A stretch of DNA of 64,000 nt from Chionoecetes opilio. Its lineage: Eukaryota > Arthropoda > Malacostraca > Decapoda > Majidae. The DNA lies in contig JACEEZ010026156.1 of the NCBI GenBank assembly GCA_016584305.1, positions 207,561 through 271,560 on the forward strand, read 5' to 3'. Of the stretch, positions 12,835-25,447 are shown piece by piece. The notes under the pieces are model-generated. The model saw nothing but the letters and a program-made list of their open reading frames with translations, was not told the origin of the DNA and searched no databases. Numbering within the stretch: the first letter of the stretch is position 1; the number at the start of each line of letters is the position of its first letter. The position numbers and the translations under genes are program-made.

Positions 12835-13667
12835 TGTGGAAATTATCCCACCAACCACCCTCTCAATAATTGGCAGAGTGGTGGTTTGTTTCCCCCCCCC
12901 CCCCCCCTTGTGAGGAAGATATTGTCCGCTCATCAAGGGGTGCGTAGGGATGTATATATATATAATTGTAATGGTAGTGGGTATTAATTAAGGTAATTTA
13001 AGTAAATGATAAGTACTGGGATAATATAAATTAACATTCCCAGTGGTTAATAAGCATTTGCACCTTAAATAACTAGCACCTTAGTTGTAGCGGCCCCATT
13101 GGCCGCCGCCCATTAGATTCATATAGCCACTGAAATTTGGATACGTGGCTAGGATTAGGAGCGGGGCATCGCCGCCGCCCACCGGAAAGGTCAGTACACT
13201 TCCAGCCTCTATCGAGTTAACATCTCCTACTAATATATATGTGCTTGTATATATAAGTTTCATTCCAGCCATCACGGGATTAACACTCTCATTCTCTGAT
13301 TATAATGAAGAGATTTGTACATACGTTCATTTTGTACATATAAGTGTTAAATCAAGGACGTGTTAAATACGACACAAGTGATTATATCCGCCGCGTCAAG
13401 ACAACTGGGCTATGAAAACCGCCTGACGCCCATAACAATAACGCCTCCACCTTCGCCCTTCACGGGCGGCCTCGATCCCACGGCGACCACTTCAGATAAC
13501 AAGACATGCAGTATTGATTAAAAGCCTGCAGCGATTTCGACCCACTATCCACCGATAATATCCAAGTTAGTTGACTAGTTGGGGTAATGTGTCGGGATGA
13601 GATATACATGGGTTTTGTATAGGTAAGACCTCAATTAAATATATTATGTGGGACATAAATTCCCACA
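12835..13667 (+). repeat. 5' LTR of BEL/Pao copy 2
   Basis: Starts TGTGGAAATTATCC and ends TTCCCACA. It differs from the copy 1 5' LTR mostly by homopolymer and AT-run length. Confidence 0.88.
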
Positions 13668-14009
13668 CTGGTGCCCGATTGAGGAATATAGATGTTCATG
13701 TGACTCGAAGTGGTCGTTGTGAGGCGTAATTTATGAGCCTACCACAATTGCTGGTTATGAGAGCGGATGTGAGGTGCTTCGCGGCGTTGGGAATGATTCA
13801 ACAGCCGGTCAACTACCATACGCCAGGTAGTAGATAACAACAAAGGTTACGTAGTTAGTTGTGGTGGTTGAAATTATATACGCCTGGCTCGCTGTCTTGA
13901 CAGACCGAGCTGGCACTACCACCACTTGATATAGTTAATTATCAATTAACAATTATTTAGTTACGTAATCTTGCATTTAATATTTTTTTGACCTAGTTAT
14001 TAATTAATC

Positions 14010-14651
14010 ATGGCGAAGTTAGCTAAGCATTCATTATCGGCTAAATTAGCAATGCTCACACGAATATATAATAAGTGTGAGTATGCAATTAAGGCAATTC
14101 CTATTGATTATATTAATTTAAAGACAGGTCTACCATTGTTAAATGAGCAATGGAATAAATATGAGGAGGCTTACTGCCTATATGAAGTTCAATTAAGTCA
14201 AGCTGGGGATAAAGAAATGATTCACCATTGCGTGACCAATTATGAACACGAATGTCAAAGATATCTCGATAAGGTAATTGAATATGAGGGAGTACTGGAG
14301 TGTGCTCATATTCCATCAACAGCTAAAGCTTCTTTAACCCAAAATTTGCAGGGTATTGAGCAGGATCCCCCCACAGGGAGATCAAGATATTTATACTTAA
14401 TTAAGGGTAATCAGCTATTTCAGCCACCCTTAGAGTATAAAGATTCCTCGTTAATGGGTATTTATCCTACGCCTGTTAAATTTACGCAAATCAAACAGCC
14501 TGAAATTAAGATTCAAACTTCTCAGCCTACCAGTAAACCACTTAGACCTACGCAAATATTAGATACAATCCCTAAATCCAGGGCTACTTCTAGTGAAGTA
14601 CGAATAATAAATTGTATCTTATGTGAGGGGGGACATCCACCCTCCACATGA
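14010..14651 (+). CDS. BEL/Pao Gag N-terminal part (copy 2)
   Basis: 213 residues, nearly identical to the protein at 3269-3910. One visible difference is YKDSSL where copy 1 has YKDPSL. It has the same Pro/Thr-rich tail and the same ending at a half zinc knuckle. Confidence 0.7.
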   Translation: MAKLAKHSLSAKLAMLTRIYNKCEYAIKAIPIDYINLKTGLPLLNEQWNKYEEAYCLYEVQLSQAGDKEMIHHCVTNYEHECQRYLDKVIEYEGVLECAHIPSTAKASLTQNLQGIEQDPPTGRSRYLYLIKGNQLFQPPLEYKDSSLMGIYPTPVKFTQIKQPEIKIQTSQPTSKPLRPTQILDTIPKSRATSSEVRIINCILCEGGHPPST

Positions 14652-14690
14652 AATATCTATTCAGATTGTTCCACGAGAGTTGAAAGGTTA

Positions 14691-15122
14691 ATGAGCCTTT
14701 GTAATTGCCTAACCTGTCTCCGTGGTAAACATGCTTCAAATGCATGCCCTATAAACTTAAGAACTTGTAGGAAATGTAAACAATCTATTCATAAAATCGC
14801 TATTTGTCCAAGCAGTGATAATAACTCAGACCCTACAGTAGTTAAAATGGCAGTCACTAATAAGAGTAGTTCAGCAGCTGTTCCTACTGCCGAATTGAAG
14901 TTGAGCCAAATTGGTAATTCAGTCATAGTAAAGACAATGTTTGACAGTGGTGCACAAAGATCCTTCATAAGCAGGGAGATAGTTGAATTATTAAAACTAC
15001 CCATAATTAATAAAGTGAATTTAGCCATATCAGGTTTTTTTGCCAATACAGAGGCTCAAACCTTTGACATAGTTCAACCCCTAGTCCAATTAGGAAGATA
15101 TAAATGTAGGTGTCTGCTGTAG
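14691..15122 (+). pseudogene. BEL/Pao zinc knuckles and protease start (copy 2, frameshifted)
   Basis: 143 residues with the Cys/His cluster and the protease MFDSGAQRSFIS motif. The frame is lost near 15110, where the sequence differs from copy 1 by small indels, so the protease C-terminal half falls into the next ORF. Confidence 0.75.
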
Positions 15123-15178
15123 TAATTAATATATTGGTATTAGTTTAACTTTTTAGAGGACTAAAAGACACAGCTGAA

Positions 15179-16096
15179 ATGCTGAGGGATAATGGTGTTA
15201 AACTAGTTAGTAATATCTTCAAAGACGTTGATGGTCCCTTCCAATTAATAATAGGCGCTGATTATTTTGGGCGTTACCTAAGGAAGATCATCAAAATACA
15301 TAACGTCTGTATGTTCACTAGTGCTGGTGGTAAGGTAAGAATGGGACCCATCCCACATACTCATCAAGCCGAACAAGAGGAGAGTATTCCTGGTCATGCA
15401 CAACCCCTACTAATTACCAGAATTGGAACCACTTTCTTGCCCACACCAATTAGTGAGGTATTAGAGGAAAGTGATATACCAGTTCATAATGAATATATCG
15501 CCACTAATGAAAATCCTAATAATGTGTCGCGAGGAAATAATAACCTCAAATTGAACAAAGGATTATGGTTTAAAGGCCTTACCTGGCTGAAAGAGTGTAT
15601 TAATAATCCTAATCAGGTTTCCACTCAGCCAGACATATCTGTAGATATAATAAGGGAACCTGAATTGATCCCAGATCTTTTGATAGACATAAAAAGGTTT
15701 TCCTTATTGAGCAAACTAATCAAGACTACTAATTTAGTCTTCCAATCCATTAAAAGGGATAGCTCTGATCCTTTGAAGTTTTGGGTCAAAACAATACAAA
15801 AGCAGGTATTTCCTGAGGAATATCAGCTCTTGGCCTCAGCCAGCCACCATAGGAACAAATTGACCAAACTATTAGGTCTGTACCTACATCATGAGGGCAT
15901 AATTAGGTGTCGAGGACGAAATTTGAAAGCTGATCTTCCAAATACCACCTGCCATCACATACTAATTCCCAAACGCCATCATCTTACTAAATTGTTGGTG
16001 GAAGAATATCATAGGAACTCATTACATGGCGGAAAGGCCGATAAGAAGGGCAATATTAACCGACATCAGGTGTACATTTTGGATACATCATGGTAG
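15179..16096 (+). pseudogene. BEL/Pao protease end, linker and integrase N-terminal region (copy 2)
   Basis: 305 residues resuming with FQLIIGADYFGRYL, then GPIPHTH, LWFKGLTWLKE and the His-rich integrase zinc site. This corresponds to the second half of 3950-5356, and the downstream frame break near 16040 is shared with copy 1. Confidence 0.75.
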
Positions 16097-16283
16097 ACAG
16101 GCAGTCAAATATTACCTCAAATCTTTCATTAAATTTAATAGATCTGAAGGTAGACTAGTCTTCCTTCATCTAGGTCCCCCTGAAGTTCCCGCTGATAGAG
16201 AGATCCTAAAACCAATTGAGGTCAATGGTGAGGACTATACTGGGGATATTATGATTAAAGGAGATATATATACCCCCAAATAG
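16026..16283 (+). pseudogene. BEL/Pao integrase core start (copy 2)
   Basis: 85 residues: RQAVKYYLK, LGPPEVPAD and NGEDYTGD, ending IYTPK at a stop. The catalytic domain is truncated after the first Asp. Confidence 0.65.
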
Positions 16284-16438
16284 TATATGCTGCATATTCA
16301 CTTGTACCTCTATCAGGGCTGTTAATTTCAAAATAGCCAAAGACCAAAGTGCCGAAACCACTATTCAAATGTTCCGGTGCTATGTGGCCTGGGTTGATGT
16401 GACTTGAAGCGGAACTTCAGTTTTCGCCGGTACCCAGT

Positions 16439-17271
16439 TGTGGAAATTATCCACCAACAACCCTCTCAATAATTGGCAGAGTGGTGGTTTGTTTCCCCCC
16501 CCCCCCCTTGCGAGGGAGGTATTGTCCGCTCATCAAAGGGGGTGCGTAGGATGTATATATATATATATATTATAATGGTGAGTGGGTATTAATTAAGTTA
16601 ATTTAAGTAAATGATAAGTACTGGATAATATAAATTAACATTCCCAGTGTTAAATAAGCATCTGCACTTTAATTAATTAGCACCTTAGTTGTAGCGGCCC
16701 CATTGGCCGCCGCCCATTATATATATACCACTGAAGTTTGGATACGTGGCTGGGGATTAGGAGCGGGGCATCGCCGCCGCCCACCGGGAAGGTCAGTACA
16801 CTTCCAGCCTCTATCGAGTTAACATCTCTTACTAATATATATGTGCTTGTATATATAAGTTTCATTCCAGCCATCACGGGATTAACATCTCTTCTCTGAT
16901 TATAATGAAGAGATTTGTACATACGTTCATTTTGTACATATAAGTTGTTAAATCAAAGGACGTGTTAAATACGACACAAGTGATTATATCCACCGCGTCA
17001 AGATAACTGGGCTATGAAAACCTCCTGACGCCCATAACAATAACGCCTCCACCTTCGCCCTTCACGGGACTGGGCCTCGATCACGGCGACCACTTCGGAT
17101 AACAAGACATGCAGTATTGATTAAAAGCCTGCAGCGATTTCAACCCACCATCCCCAATAGGTATCCTAGCTAGTTGACTAGTTGGGGTATTGTGTCGGGA
17201 TGAGATAGACGATGGGTTTTGTATAGGTAAGACCTCAAATCAAATATATGTTGTGAACATAAATTTCCACG
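16439..17271 (+). repeat. 3' LTR of BEL/Pao copy 2
   Basis: Starts TGTGGAAATT after the same upstream junction as in copy 1. The terminal bases read ccacg where copy 1 has ccaca. An AT run near 16553-16573 is longer than in copy 1. Confidence 0.87.
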
Positions 17272-17275
17272 CAAA

Positions 17276-18619
17276 CCTTTGATAAGCAGTCCACGAAATA
17301 GGTGGATGGACTTTGATACTTTAGGAAGTTTAGGTGATGTGTCAAGCCACTCTGTCGACTTAATGTTAAGATCAATACATGGTACGGCATGCTGTTCAGT
17401 GTACTTTTTATTCCCATGTAAATGTCAGCATGTGAGGCAAGGTAGGGGAGAGCGATGCATTGTCACTGATAAGTCTGTGGCAACACTACCGTGATGGCTA
17501 TTTTCCCACAACGTGCCACATTTGTAAGGAGTAATGGGAAAGTATGCCTGACGGAGGAGGAGGAGAAGCAGGACACATGAGGCAGAAAACATGTGCTGAG
17601 CAGTTGAAGTATGGTGGCATGAGCGTTAGTGCTGGGAAGAGGGACACTTGAAACACCTGTATCCATGCGTTTTTCCTTTAACGTCCTCAGTAATTATCTG
17701 TTTCTTCCTTTCTGGCATCTTTGTGCCTTCACAACACTTACCATATCTCAGCACACTCGTCTTCTTTTGCCTAAACATTTACTTAAACTATGGTTGCACA
17801 CGTCGCGGTATACACACTAATGGTGGACATATTTAACTGGAATTTTCATTGAAGTAGGTATGACGACGTAGGTAGATAGAAAAAAATATACCAGAACCGC
17901 CTAGTTGAACGACATTTTCTCTCTGGTTTGCCTTGCGTCATTCCGTAATATTTTCAGCGGCTAGCATTACTCCCCCTCAGTGATGCTACCTCTCGCTCAT
18001 TAAACTTTAGTTTTTCCTCGTTGCAGCTGAAATGTAACACCTTTGACGGTAATTCATGTGCTGTCATCAATTCCTGCCCATGTACAAAGTGCACTCCAGC
18101 CTAAGGTAAAAGTCTTTATGCATGACTCTTCTCGTCCAGAGGATGTTGAATATCCATGAGTTTCAACATCAGTTTTCATTTCGCCGGCACATTATTATTT
18201 GTATGCAGTCTATCCTCCCTTAAATGTGACATTGTGATTCAGTACCAAGCACACCCATTCACTTTTTCCTCTTTCCTTTTTCCGTAAACCCATAGACTAG
18301 GTTTGTAGCTTTAGTTTTTCGTCAGGTTTGTCCCTTAGTTTCCTGTACGTCACTGGCGAGGAGTAATCATTGTGCGTTGTCACCAAGCCAGAGCAGCTAT
18401 TGATGCACAAACCCAAACAATATCGAGTTAATCATATTATCCTGTTCTTCTGGTTATTGTATCCTTCTTTTCTTTCCACACCTCAATATTTTCTTTACAC
18501 AAAACTTATATCTCTCCCAAGCAGAAAACATAATTATAAGAAAAGCTCTACAAAATAATTGTTGTCCTTACTATAAAGGTAAGGATGGAGTCATACACTA
18601 TGCTGCGCGTGGCCTTAGA
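17276..18619. other. Duplicate of 6534-7865, nothing recognised
   Basis: Unique-looking intronic DNA, with only short uninformative ORFs. Confidence 0.55.
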
Positions 18620-21044
18620 TGCATTTTTTTTTTTTTTTTTTTTTTTCATCACAACGGACTGGCCAAGGGCACACACAAAAAATGGGTAACACAAAGCCCG
18701 CTGAGTTGCCAGTTCCTAAAAAGAAGACAGTAAGAGAATAATATAAAAAAGAAGGGTGAGCCAATTTGGTTCGGGAGGTGTCTTGTTACTCTTCTTTTGA
18801 AAAGATTTAAGTCATAGGAAAGTGGAAAAATAGAAACAGGAAGAGAGTTCCAGAGTTTACCTGTGAAAGGGATGAAAGAGTAAAGATACTGATTAACTCT
18901 TGCATTAGGAATATGGACAGAATAGGGATGAGATTGAGTAGAAAGTCTTGTGCAGCGAGGCCACGGGAGGGGAGGAAGCATGCAGTTAGCAAGTTCAGGT
19001 TAGCAGTGAGCATGAAAATAACGGTAGAAGAGAGCAAGAGAAGCAGCATTGCGTCGGTGATTTAAAGATTGAAGACAGTCAGTCAGAGGAGGGGAGTTGA
19101 TGAGACGAAAATCTTTTGACTCAATCCTGTTTAGGAGAGCTGTATGAGTGGATCCTCCCCAATCATATGAGACATACTCCATAATGGGCGGATAAGGCCC
19201 CTGTAGAGAGCAAGCAATTGGGAGGGAGAAAAAAAAGGACGCAGACGCTACAGGACACCTAACTTCTTAGAAGCTGTTTTAGCAAGAGATGAGATGAGAG
19301 GTTTCCAGTTCAGATATTTAGTAAAGGATAGTCCTAGAATGTTCATTGTAGAAGAAGGAGACAGTTGAGTGTCATTGAAGAAGAGGGGATATTTATCTGG
19401 TAGGTTTTGTCGAGTAGATAGGTGAAGAAATTGGGTTTTTGAGGCATTGAACAAAACAATGTTTGCTTTGTCCCAATCAGATATTATAGAAAGATCAGAA
19501 GTTAGGCGCTCGGTGGCATCTCTCAGTGAATCACTTAGTTCCTGTTGAGTTGGACGTCTAATAAACGACGTTGAAAAATGCAGGGTAGAATCATCATAGG
19601 TGGATAGGGCTTTGAGTTAGACTTAGATCATTAATGAATAATATAAAGAAAGTGGGTGATAGGACAGAACCCTAGGGAACACCACTATTGATAGATTTAG
19701 GAGAAGAACAATGTCCGTCTGCAGTAGCTGCAATAGAACGGTTTGAAAGGAAACTTAAGATGAAGTTACAGAGAGAATGATAGAAACCGAATGAGGGTAG
19801 TTTGGAAATTAAAGATTTGTTCCAGACTGTATCAAAAGCTTTTGATATGTCAAGGGCAACAGCAAAAGTTTCACCGAAACCCCTATAGGAGGATGACCAA
19901 GATTCAGTTAGGAAAGCTAGAAGATCGCCAGTAGATCGCCCTTTACGGAAACCGTACTGACGATCAGATAGTAGATTGTGAGCAGATAGATGCTTAAGAA
20001 TCTTCTTATTAAGTATAGATTCAAAAACTTTTGAAAGGCAGGAAGTCAAAGCTATAAGACGGTAGTTTGAAAGATTATAACGGTCACCCTTCTTAGGAAC
20101 AGGTTGGATGTGAGCAAACCTCCAGCAAGAAGGAAAGGTGGAATTACATAGACAATAACGGAAAAGTTTGACCAGTCAGAATGCAAGCACAGAAGCACAG
20201 TTTTTGAGAACAATAGGAGGGACTCCGTAAGGCCCGTAAGCCTTCCGAGGATCTAGGCCAGAAAGGGCAAAGAAAACATCATTACTAAGGATCTTAATGA
20301 CAGGCATAATATAGTCAGAGGGTGGAGGAGAAGGAGGAACAAGCCCTTCATCAACCAGAGTGGAATTTTTAGCTAAGGTTTGAGCGTAGAGATCTTTAGA
20401 AATAGATGAAACTGCTGTGGAGCCATCTGGGTGAAGCATAGGAGGGAAAGGTGAAGAAGAAAAATTGTTAGAGATGTTATTTGCTAGATGTCAGAAGTCA
20501 CGAAAGGAATTTGATTCAGAAAGATTTTGACATTTTCCATGAATGAAAGAGATTTTGGTAAGTTCAAGTAGATTTGACGAGATTACAGGCAAAAATATAA
20601 AGAGCATGAGTTTCAGGAGATGGATGCTTACGGTACCGTTTGTGAGCCACCTCTCTATCTCGAACAGCATGAGAACAAGCAGAGTAAAACCAAGGTTGCT
20701 GGGTTTTAGGATTAGAGAAAGTGTGTAGAATGTACGCCTCCATGCCAGAGACTATGGCCTCAGTTCTGCGCTCTGCACAAAGAGATGGGTCTTTGACATG
20801 GAAGCAGTAATCATTCCATGGAAAATCAGAGTAGTACTGCCTTAGGTCTTCCCACTTAGCTGAGTTGAAGTGCCAGAAGCACCTCCGCTTAGGTGGGTAC
20901 CGAGGTGGCACCGGATTGATAGGACAGGTTACAGAAATAAGATTGTGATCGGAGGAACCCAACGGAGAGAATAGTTTCACAGAGTAAGCAGAAGGGTTAG
21001 TAGTTAGGAAAAGATCAAGAATGTTGGGCTTAATTTCCTTAATG
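18620..21044 (-). mobile_element. LINE-J copy ii, 5'-truncated
   Basis: Poly(A) end at the T tract 18625-18646. Reading right to left it starts inside the endonuclease ([18 protein letters not shown], then GSSDHN with the C-terminal catalytic His). It passes through a spacer and RT ([44 protein letters not shown]) to the C-terminal region YSFIPFTGKLWNSLPVSIF. Stops, frameshifts and loss of the YxDD box near 19595 make it inactive. Its 5' limit abuts the RTE element. Confidence 0.85.
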
Positions 21045-21105
21045 TCCCAGCTATGGGTTAAATAGTCCCAGCTCTGGGTTAAATAGTGGGCAGCCTGGGG
21101 TTAAT
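21045..21105 (+). repeat. 21-bp tandem repeats at the RTE 5' end
   Basis: tcccagctatgggttaaata(g) at 21045-21065 and a near copy at 21066-21086, followed by a diverged partial unit to ~21105. Placement at the element start suggests promoter repeats; that is inference. Confidence 0.6.
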
Positions 21106-21224
21106 CTCTACAGGGGGTTCTGCGTCCCTGGCCACGGTGAGCAGTAAGGCCAATCCCTGACATAGATTGGTTGGGGGGGGGTTTGCAACCCTTCCCTGTA
21201 AAAACTAAACTAGCCACAAACATA

Positions 21225-21320
21225 GTAAGAGGTAGGGGCCGGGGGCGCGGTAATCGCGCCCCCGACCCGGTTTTGCCGGGGGGCCCGACCATGCAGACCC
21301 CTCCTATGCCGACGCAGGGG
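21225..21320 (+). other. GC-rich hairpins in RTE leader
   Basis: GGGGGCGCG-gtaat-CGCGCCCCC is a perfect 9-bp stem. Just downstream GCAGACCCCTCC pairs with GGAGGGGTCTGC. Such leaders can fold in RNA, but the function is unknown. Confidence 0.6.
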
Positions 21321-21490
21321 AGGGGTCTGCCTATGACGAGTGCGGGGCAAAGCCCTCGGGAATTCCGCACTCTAAATCAAGTAGTAGGGCCCCCTAGCCC
21401 AACGTTTTCTTTGGGGGTGGCCGGGGGGGTGCAGAGGCGGCGCCTGCCCGTCGAATCACTCCTGGGATCAACCTGCGGAGGGTTCTTCGT

Positions 21491-24395
21491 GTGGGCTCGT
21501 GGAACGTTCTGAGCCTCTCAGACGATCATCGACTACCTCTCCTATCGGGCGAGCTCAGTAGGCTGAGGGTGGATATAGTGGGACTCTCTGAGACGAGGAG
21601 GCCTGGCAGTGGCGAGACTAGCAGTGGGGGTTACACCTACTACTGGTCCGGCATGAGCAATGGTCACCGTGTACGGGGAGTAGCTATAGGCATCTCCAGC
21701 AAACTGCAGCCGTCAGTTGTTGAGGTTACTCCGGTTGATGAGCGTCTAATGCGGGTGAGGATGAAACACACTCTGGGTTTCATGTCTTTTGTTGCAGTGT
21801 ACGCTCCTACAGAGATGCGTAAAACTGAAGAGAAGGAGATGTTCTACGCCAAACTTGACTCTGTATTAGACCAGTGTCCTCCTCGGGACACACTCATTGT
21901 TTTGGGCGACTTCAATGCTACTACTGGCACTGTGAGAGATGGCTACGAGTTGTGTGTTGGTCCCCATGGCTCCGGTACCAGAAACACCAACAGTTATCTG
22001 CTTCTGAACTTTGCAAGGTCCAGAAGGTTGAGAATTGCAGGTTCTTGGTATCAGAGACCAGAGCTGCACAGCTGGACATGGTATAGTAATGCCGGAGGGG
22101 TAGCTAAGGAGATCGACCACATCCTCGTTAGTACTCGTTGGAGGATCCTCCAGAACTGCAGGGTTTACCGGAGTGCTGAGTTCTTTGGAACAGATCACAG
22201 ACTTGTTGTTGCTACACTTAAGCTTCATGTCAAGTCCAGAAGAATCTCAAGAGGTAACCATACTGTGTTTCATCTTGAGAAACTGAAGGACTTGACATGT
22301 GCTCATGAGTATGCGGTGGCAGTCTCAAATCGGTTTGATGTGCTCGGTGCTCTCGGGGATCCTGTAGAACTGTGGGATACCTTCAAACGTGAAACTCTAC
22401 AGGCTGCCAAGGAGTGTATTGGGGAGCGCCTGAGGTCAAGGCGTGGTTTTGTCTCGACGGAGACGCTGGAGAAAATTGAGGAGAGTCGCGCTGCCAGGCT
22501 GGCTGGGAACCGGGACCAGCACAGGGCTCTGTCACGCCGGACTAGAACCCTCCTCAGGAGAGACAAGGAGAGGTATAACAGGAGTCTCGCTGAGGATGTC
22601 AAGGGTCATTTGAACGCTAATGACCTCCGACCCGCCTACCGAGCCCTGAAGAAGCTCCGTTCCAAGTCTCCTTCTCGGGCGAGTGCTATTCGAACAGCAG
22701 ATGGGCGCCTCGTGTCGGACATGGATGGGCAGATGGCTCGTTGGGCTGAGTACTTTGGGCAGTTGTTCACGGTGGACCCTCCAACTGAGCAGCTTCACAC
22801 CACTGGGTTACAGGCAGTGGATGCTGATCCTCCCATTGACGAAACCGCACCCTCTCTTGACGAAGTCAGAGAGGCTGTAGCAAAGTTGAAGGGTGGAAAG
22901 GCAGCTGGTGTTTGTAATATCAGTGCGGAGCTCCTCAAAGCTGGGGGTGAGGCCATGATCCGCGGGTTGCATGCTGTCCTGACTGCCGTGTGGCAATCAG
23001 GTACCATTCCTCCTGACTGGAAAAGGGGGCTGGTCGTCCCTATCTGGAAAGGGAAAGGGGACCGTCAGGACTGCAACAATTACCGCGGTATTACACTGCT
23101 CAGCGTACCAGGCAAGGTGCTTGCCCATCTATTGCTGACACGAATTCAGTCATCTGGTGAAGCATCAGAGACCTCAGCAATCTGGGTTCACGCCTGGTAA
23201 GTCAACAACGGACCGTATCCTAGCGCTTCGTGTCCTGGTGGAACGCCGACGTGAGTTTCGACAGGGGATGCTTGCAGCCTATGTTGATCTCAAGAAGGCG
23301 TTTGACTCAGTGCATCGTGAGTCACTCTGGGATCTTCTGCGACTTCGAGGGATTCCTGCAAGGACTATTGGTTTGATAACTGGTCTGTATTCTGGGACTG
23401 AGAGTGCTGTGAAGTGTGGGGCAGGTGTATCCAGCTTCTTTCCTGTGAATACAGGAGTGAGGCAGGGGTGCGTCCTTGCCCCATCACTTTTCAACGCTTG
23501 TATGGACTGGGTATTGGACAAGGTTGTAGATCAAAGTGATTGTGGAGCATCCGTCGGCAACACCAAGATCACTGATCGTGTTTTTGCCGATGATGCAGTA
23601 ATCTTTGCTGAGTCGCTGGAGGTCCTGGTGATGGCTCTCGAGGCGCTGCACGAGGAGGCAAAGCCTTTGGGACTTGAGGTCTCCTGGCTCAAGACCAAGG
23701 TCCAGGTGTTTGGAGACTTACTAGATGAAGCAGTACAGTCTGTTCATGCGTGTGGCGAGGACATTGAGATCTTGGAAAGTTTTACATACCTTGGTAGCGC
23801 AGTCCATAATGACGGCGGGTCACGTCAAGAAGCCTTACGGTGGATTGGCATAGCCCACGGTGCTGTGGACTCGCTCAGCGGGAGTATTTGGCGTTGTCGG
23901 TACCTGTGCAGGAGGACAAAGATCCGGATCTTCAAGTCGCTTGTGATCCCTGTCTTACTCTATGGTTGTGAGACATGGACACTAAATAGTGACTTGAAGA
24001 GACGAATCAATGCCTTTGGTAATAAGTGTCTTCGCAGAATCATGGGGTATCGCTGGGATGATTACGTGTCAAATCAGCGATTGCACCGTGAGACTGAATC
24101 GAGGCCTATTACCTGCATAGTCCGTCAGCGCCAACTTCGGCTATATGGGCATGTGGCACGCTACCCTGAAACCGATCCTTCCCATCGGGTTGTATCTGTA
24201 AGAGACAATCCGGCGTGGAGGAGGCCAAGGGGGCGCCCACAAGGCTCGTGGCTGGGGCAAGTTGATGTTTCTTGTCGAGAGCTGCTTGGTATGGGAAAGG
24301 AGCCTGCATGGGAACTCGCGCGTGGTGACCCCCGGGAGTGGCGTCGTAGGGTGGGCGAGGCGACGCGCCCCCCGGCGTATGCCCCCAATGATTGA
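21491..24395 (+). pseudogene. RTE endonuclease-reverse transcriptase, one frameshift
   Basis: About 970 codons. The N-terminal APE-like endonuclease has WNVLSL, GLSETRR (catalytic Glu), VLGDFNATTG and FGTDHRLVV (catalytic Asp-His). The RT follows: NNYRGITLLSVPGK, motif A AAYVDLKKAFDSVH, motif B TGVRQGCVLAPSLFNA and motif C VFADDAVIF. The C-terminus has YGCETWTLNSDLKRR and LRLYGHVARYPETD, then an Arg/Pro-rich end. A 2-base deletion near 23147 (against 32529-35018) shifts the frame, splitting it into 21491-23200 and 23157-24395. Apart from this the coding sequence looks young. Confidence 0.85.
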
Positions 24396-24776
24396 TTGAT
24401 TGATACATTTATATAGCTGGTGCCCCGAGTAGAGGAATATTGATATTCATGTGATTCAAGGTGGTCGTTAAGTGAGGCGTAATTATGAGCCTACCACAAT
24501 TGCTGGCTATGAGGTTGGAGGTGGGGTATTTAGCGGCGTCAGGAATGACTCAGCTGTTCAAATACCACCTGCCAGGTAGTAGATAGCATCAGAGGTTACG
24601 TAGACTAGTTAGTTGTAATAATTTAAGTGGGGGTTGGTCATAGGCCTGTTTATGCGCCTTGTTAGGCCAGCCAACAGCGCTTCCCGCACCTATAATATAA
24701 TTAATTATCAACTAACAATTATATATAGTAACGTAATCCTGCATTTAATATTTTATTTGAGTTAATTAAATAAATC

Positions 24777-25440
24777 ATGGCGAATTTAGCTAAGCACTCA
24801 TTATCAGCTAAGTTAGCAATGCTCACACGAATTTATAATAAATGTGAGGACGCAATTAAGTAAATTCCTATTGATTATATTAATTTAAAGACAGGTCTAC
24901 CATTGTTAAATGAGCAATAGAATAAATATGAGGAGACTTACTGCCTATATGAAGTTCAATTAAGACAAGCTGGGGATAAAGAAATGATTCATCTATGTGT
25001 TATCAATCATGAACACTAACGTAAAAGATATCTCGATAAAGTAATTGAATATGAGGGATTACTGGAGTGTGCTCATATTCCATCAACAGCTATAACTTCT
25101 TTAACCCAAAGTTTGCAAGGTATTAAGCAGGAACCCCCCCACAGGGAGATCACGATTATTACATATATGGGTAATCAGCTATATCAGCCACCCTAAGAGT
25201 TTAAAGATCCCTCGTTAGTGGGTATTTATCCTGCGCCTGTTACGCAAATCAAACAGCCTGTAATTAAGATTCAAACTTCTCAGTCTACCAGTAAACCACT
25301 TAGACCTACTCAAATAATAGATACAATCCCTATATCCAGGGCGACTTTAGTGATGTACGAATAATAAATTGTGTCTTATGTGAGGGGGAGCATCCACCCT
25401 CCACATGTAATATCTATTCAGATTCTTACACGAGAGTTGA
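24777..25440 (+). pseudogene. BEL/Pao gag remnant (copy 3)
   Basis: Starts MANLAKHSLSAKLAMLTRIY as in the intact copies, but in-frame stops follow (after CEDAIK, after LLNEQ and after NHEH) and frameshifts appear near 25140. Confidence 0.8.
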
Positions 25441-25447
25441 AAGGTTA

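Larger units (their letters stand above)
12835..17271 (+). mobile_element. BEL/Pao LTR retrotransposon (copy 2, duplicate of copy 1)
   Basis: Same layout and same internal deletion as copy 1, with the same flanks. It was duplicated with the surrounding DNA and did not arise from a new insertion. LTRs are at 12835-13667 and 16439-17271. The primer site at 13669 has lost bases (tggtgcccgatt). Confidence 0.9.
10748..20055. repeat. Right copy of ~9.3-kb tandem duplication
   Basis: Collinear with 1-9295. Unlike the left copy it continues intact into the LINE-J body beyond 20055. Small indels relative to the left copy break an Ig exon and the BEL pol frame. Confidence 0.93.
21045..24404 (+). mobile_element. 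RTE-type LINE, near full length
   Basis: Begins with two and a half 21-bp repeats (21045-21105). A GC-rich leader follows, then one endonuclease-RT ORF, and it ends in the short tail repeat ATTGATTGATTGATAC. A single ORF without RNase H and a short 3' repeat tail in place of poly(A) are typical of the RTE clade. It lies directly between LINE-J copy ii and the body of BEL copy 3, whose 5' LTR is missing. Confidence 0.8.
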
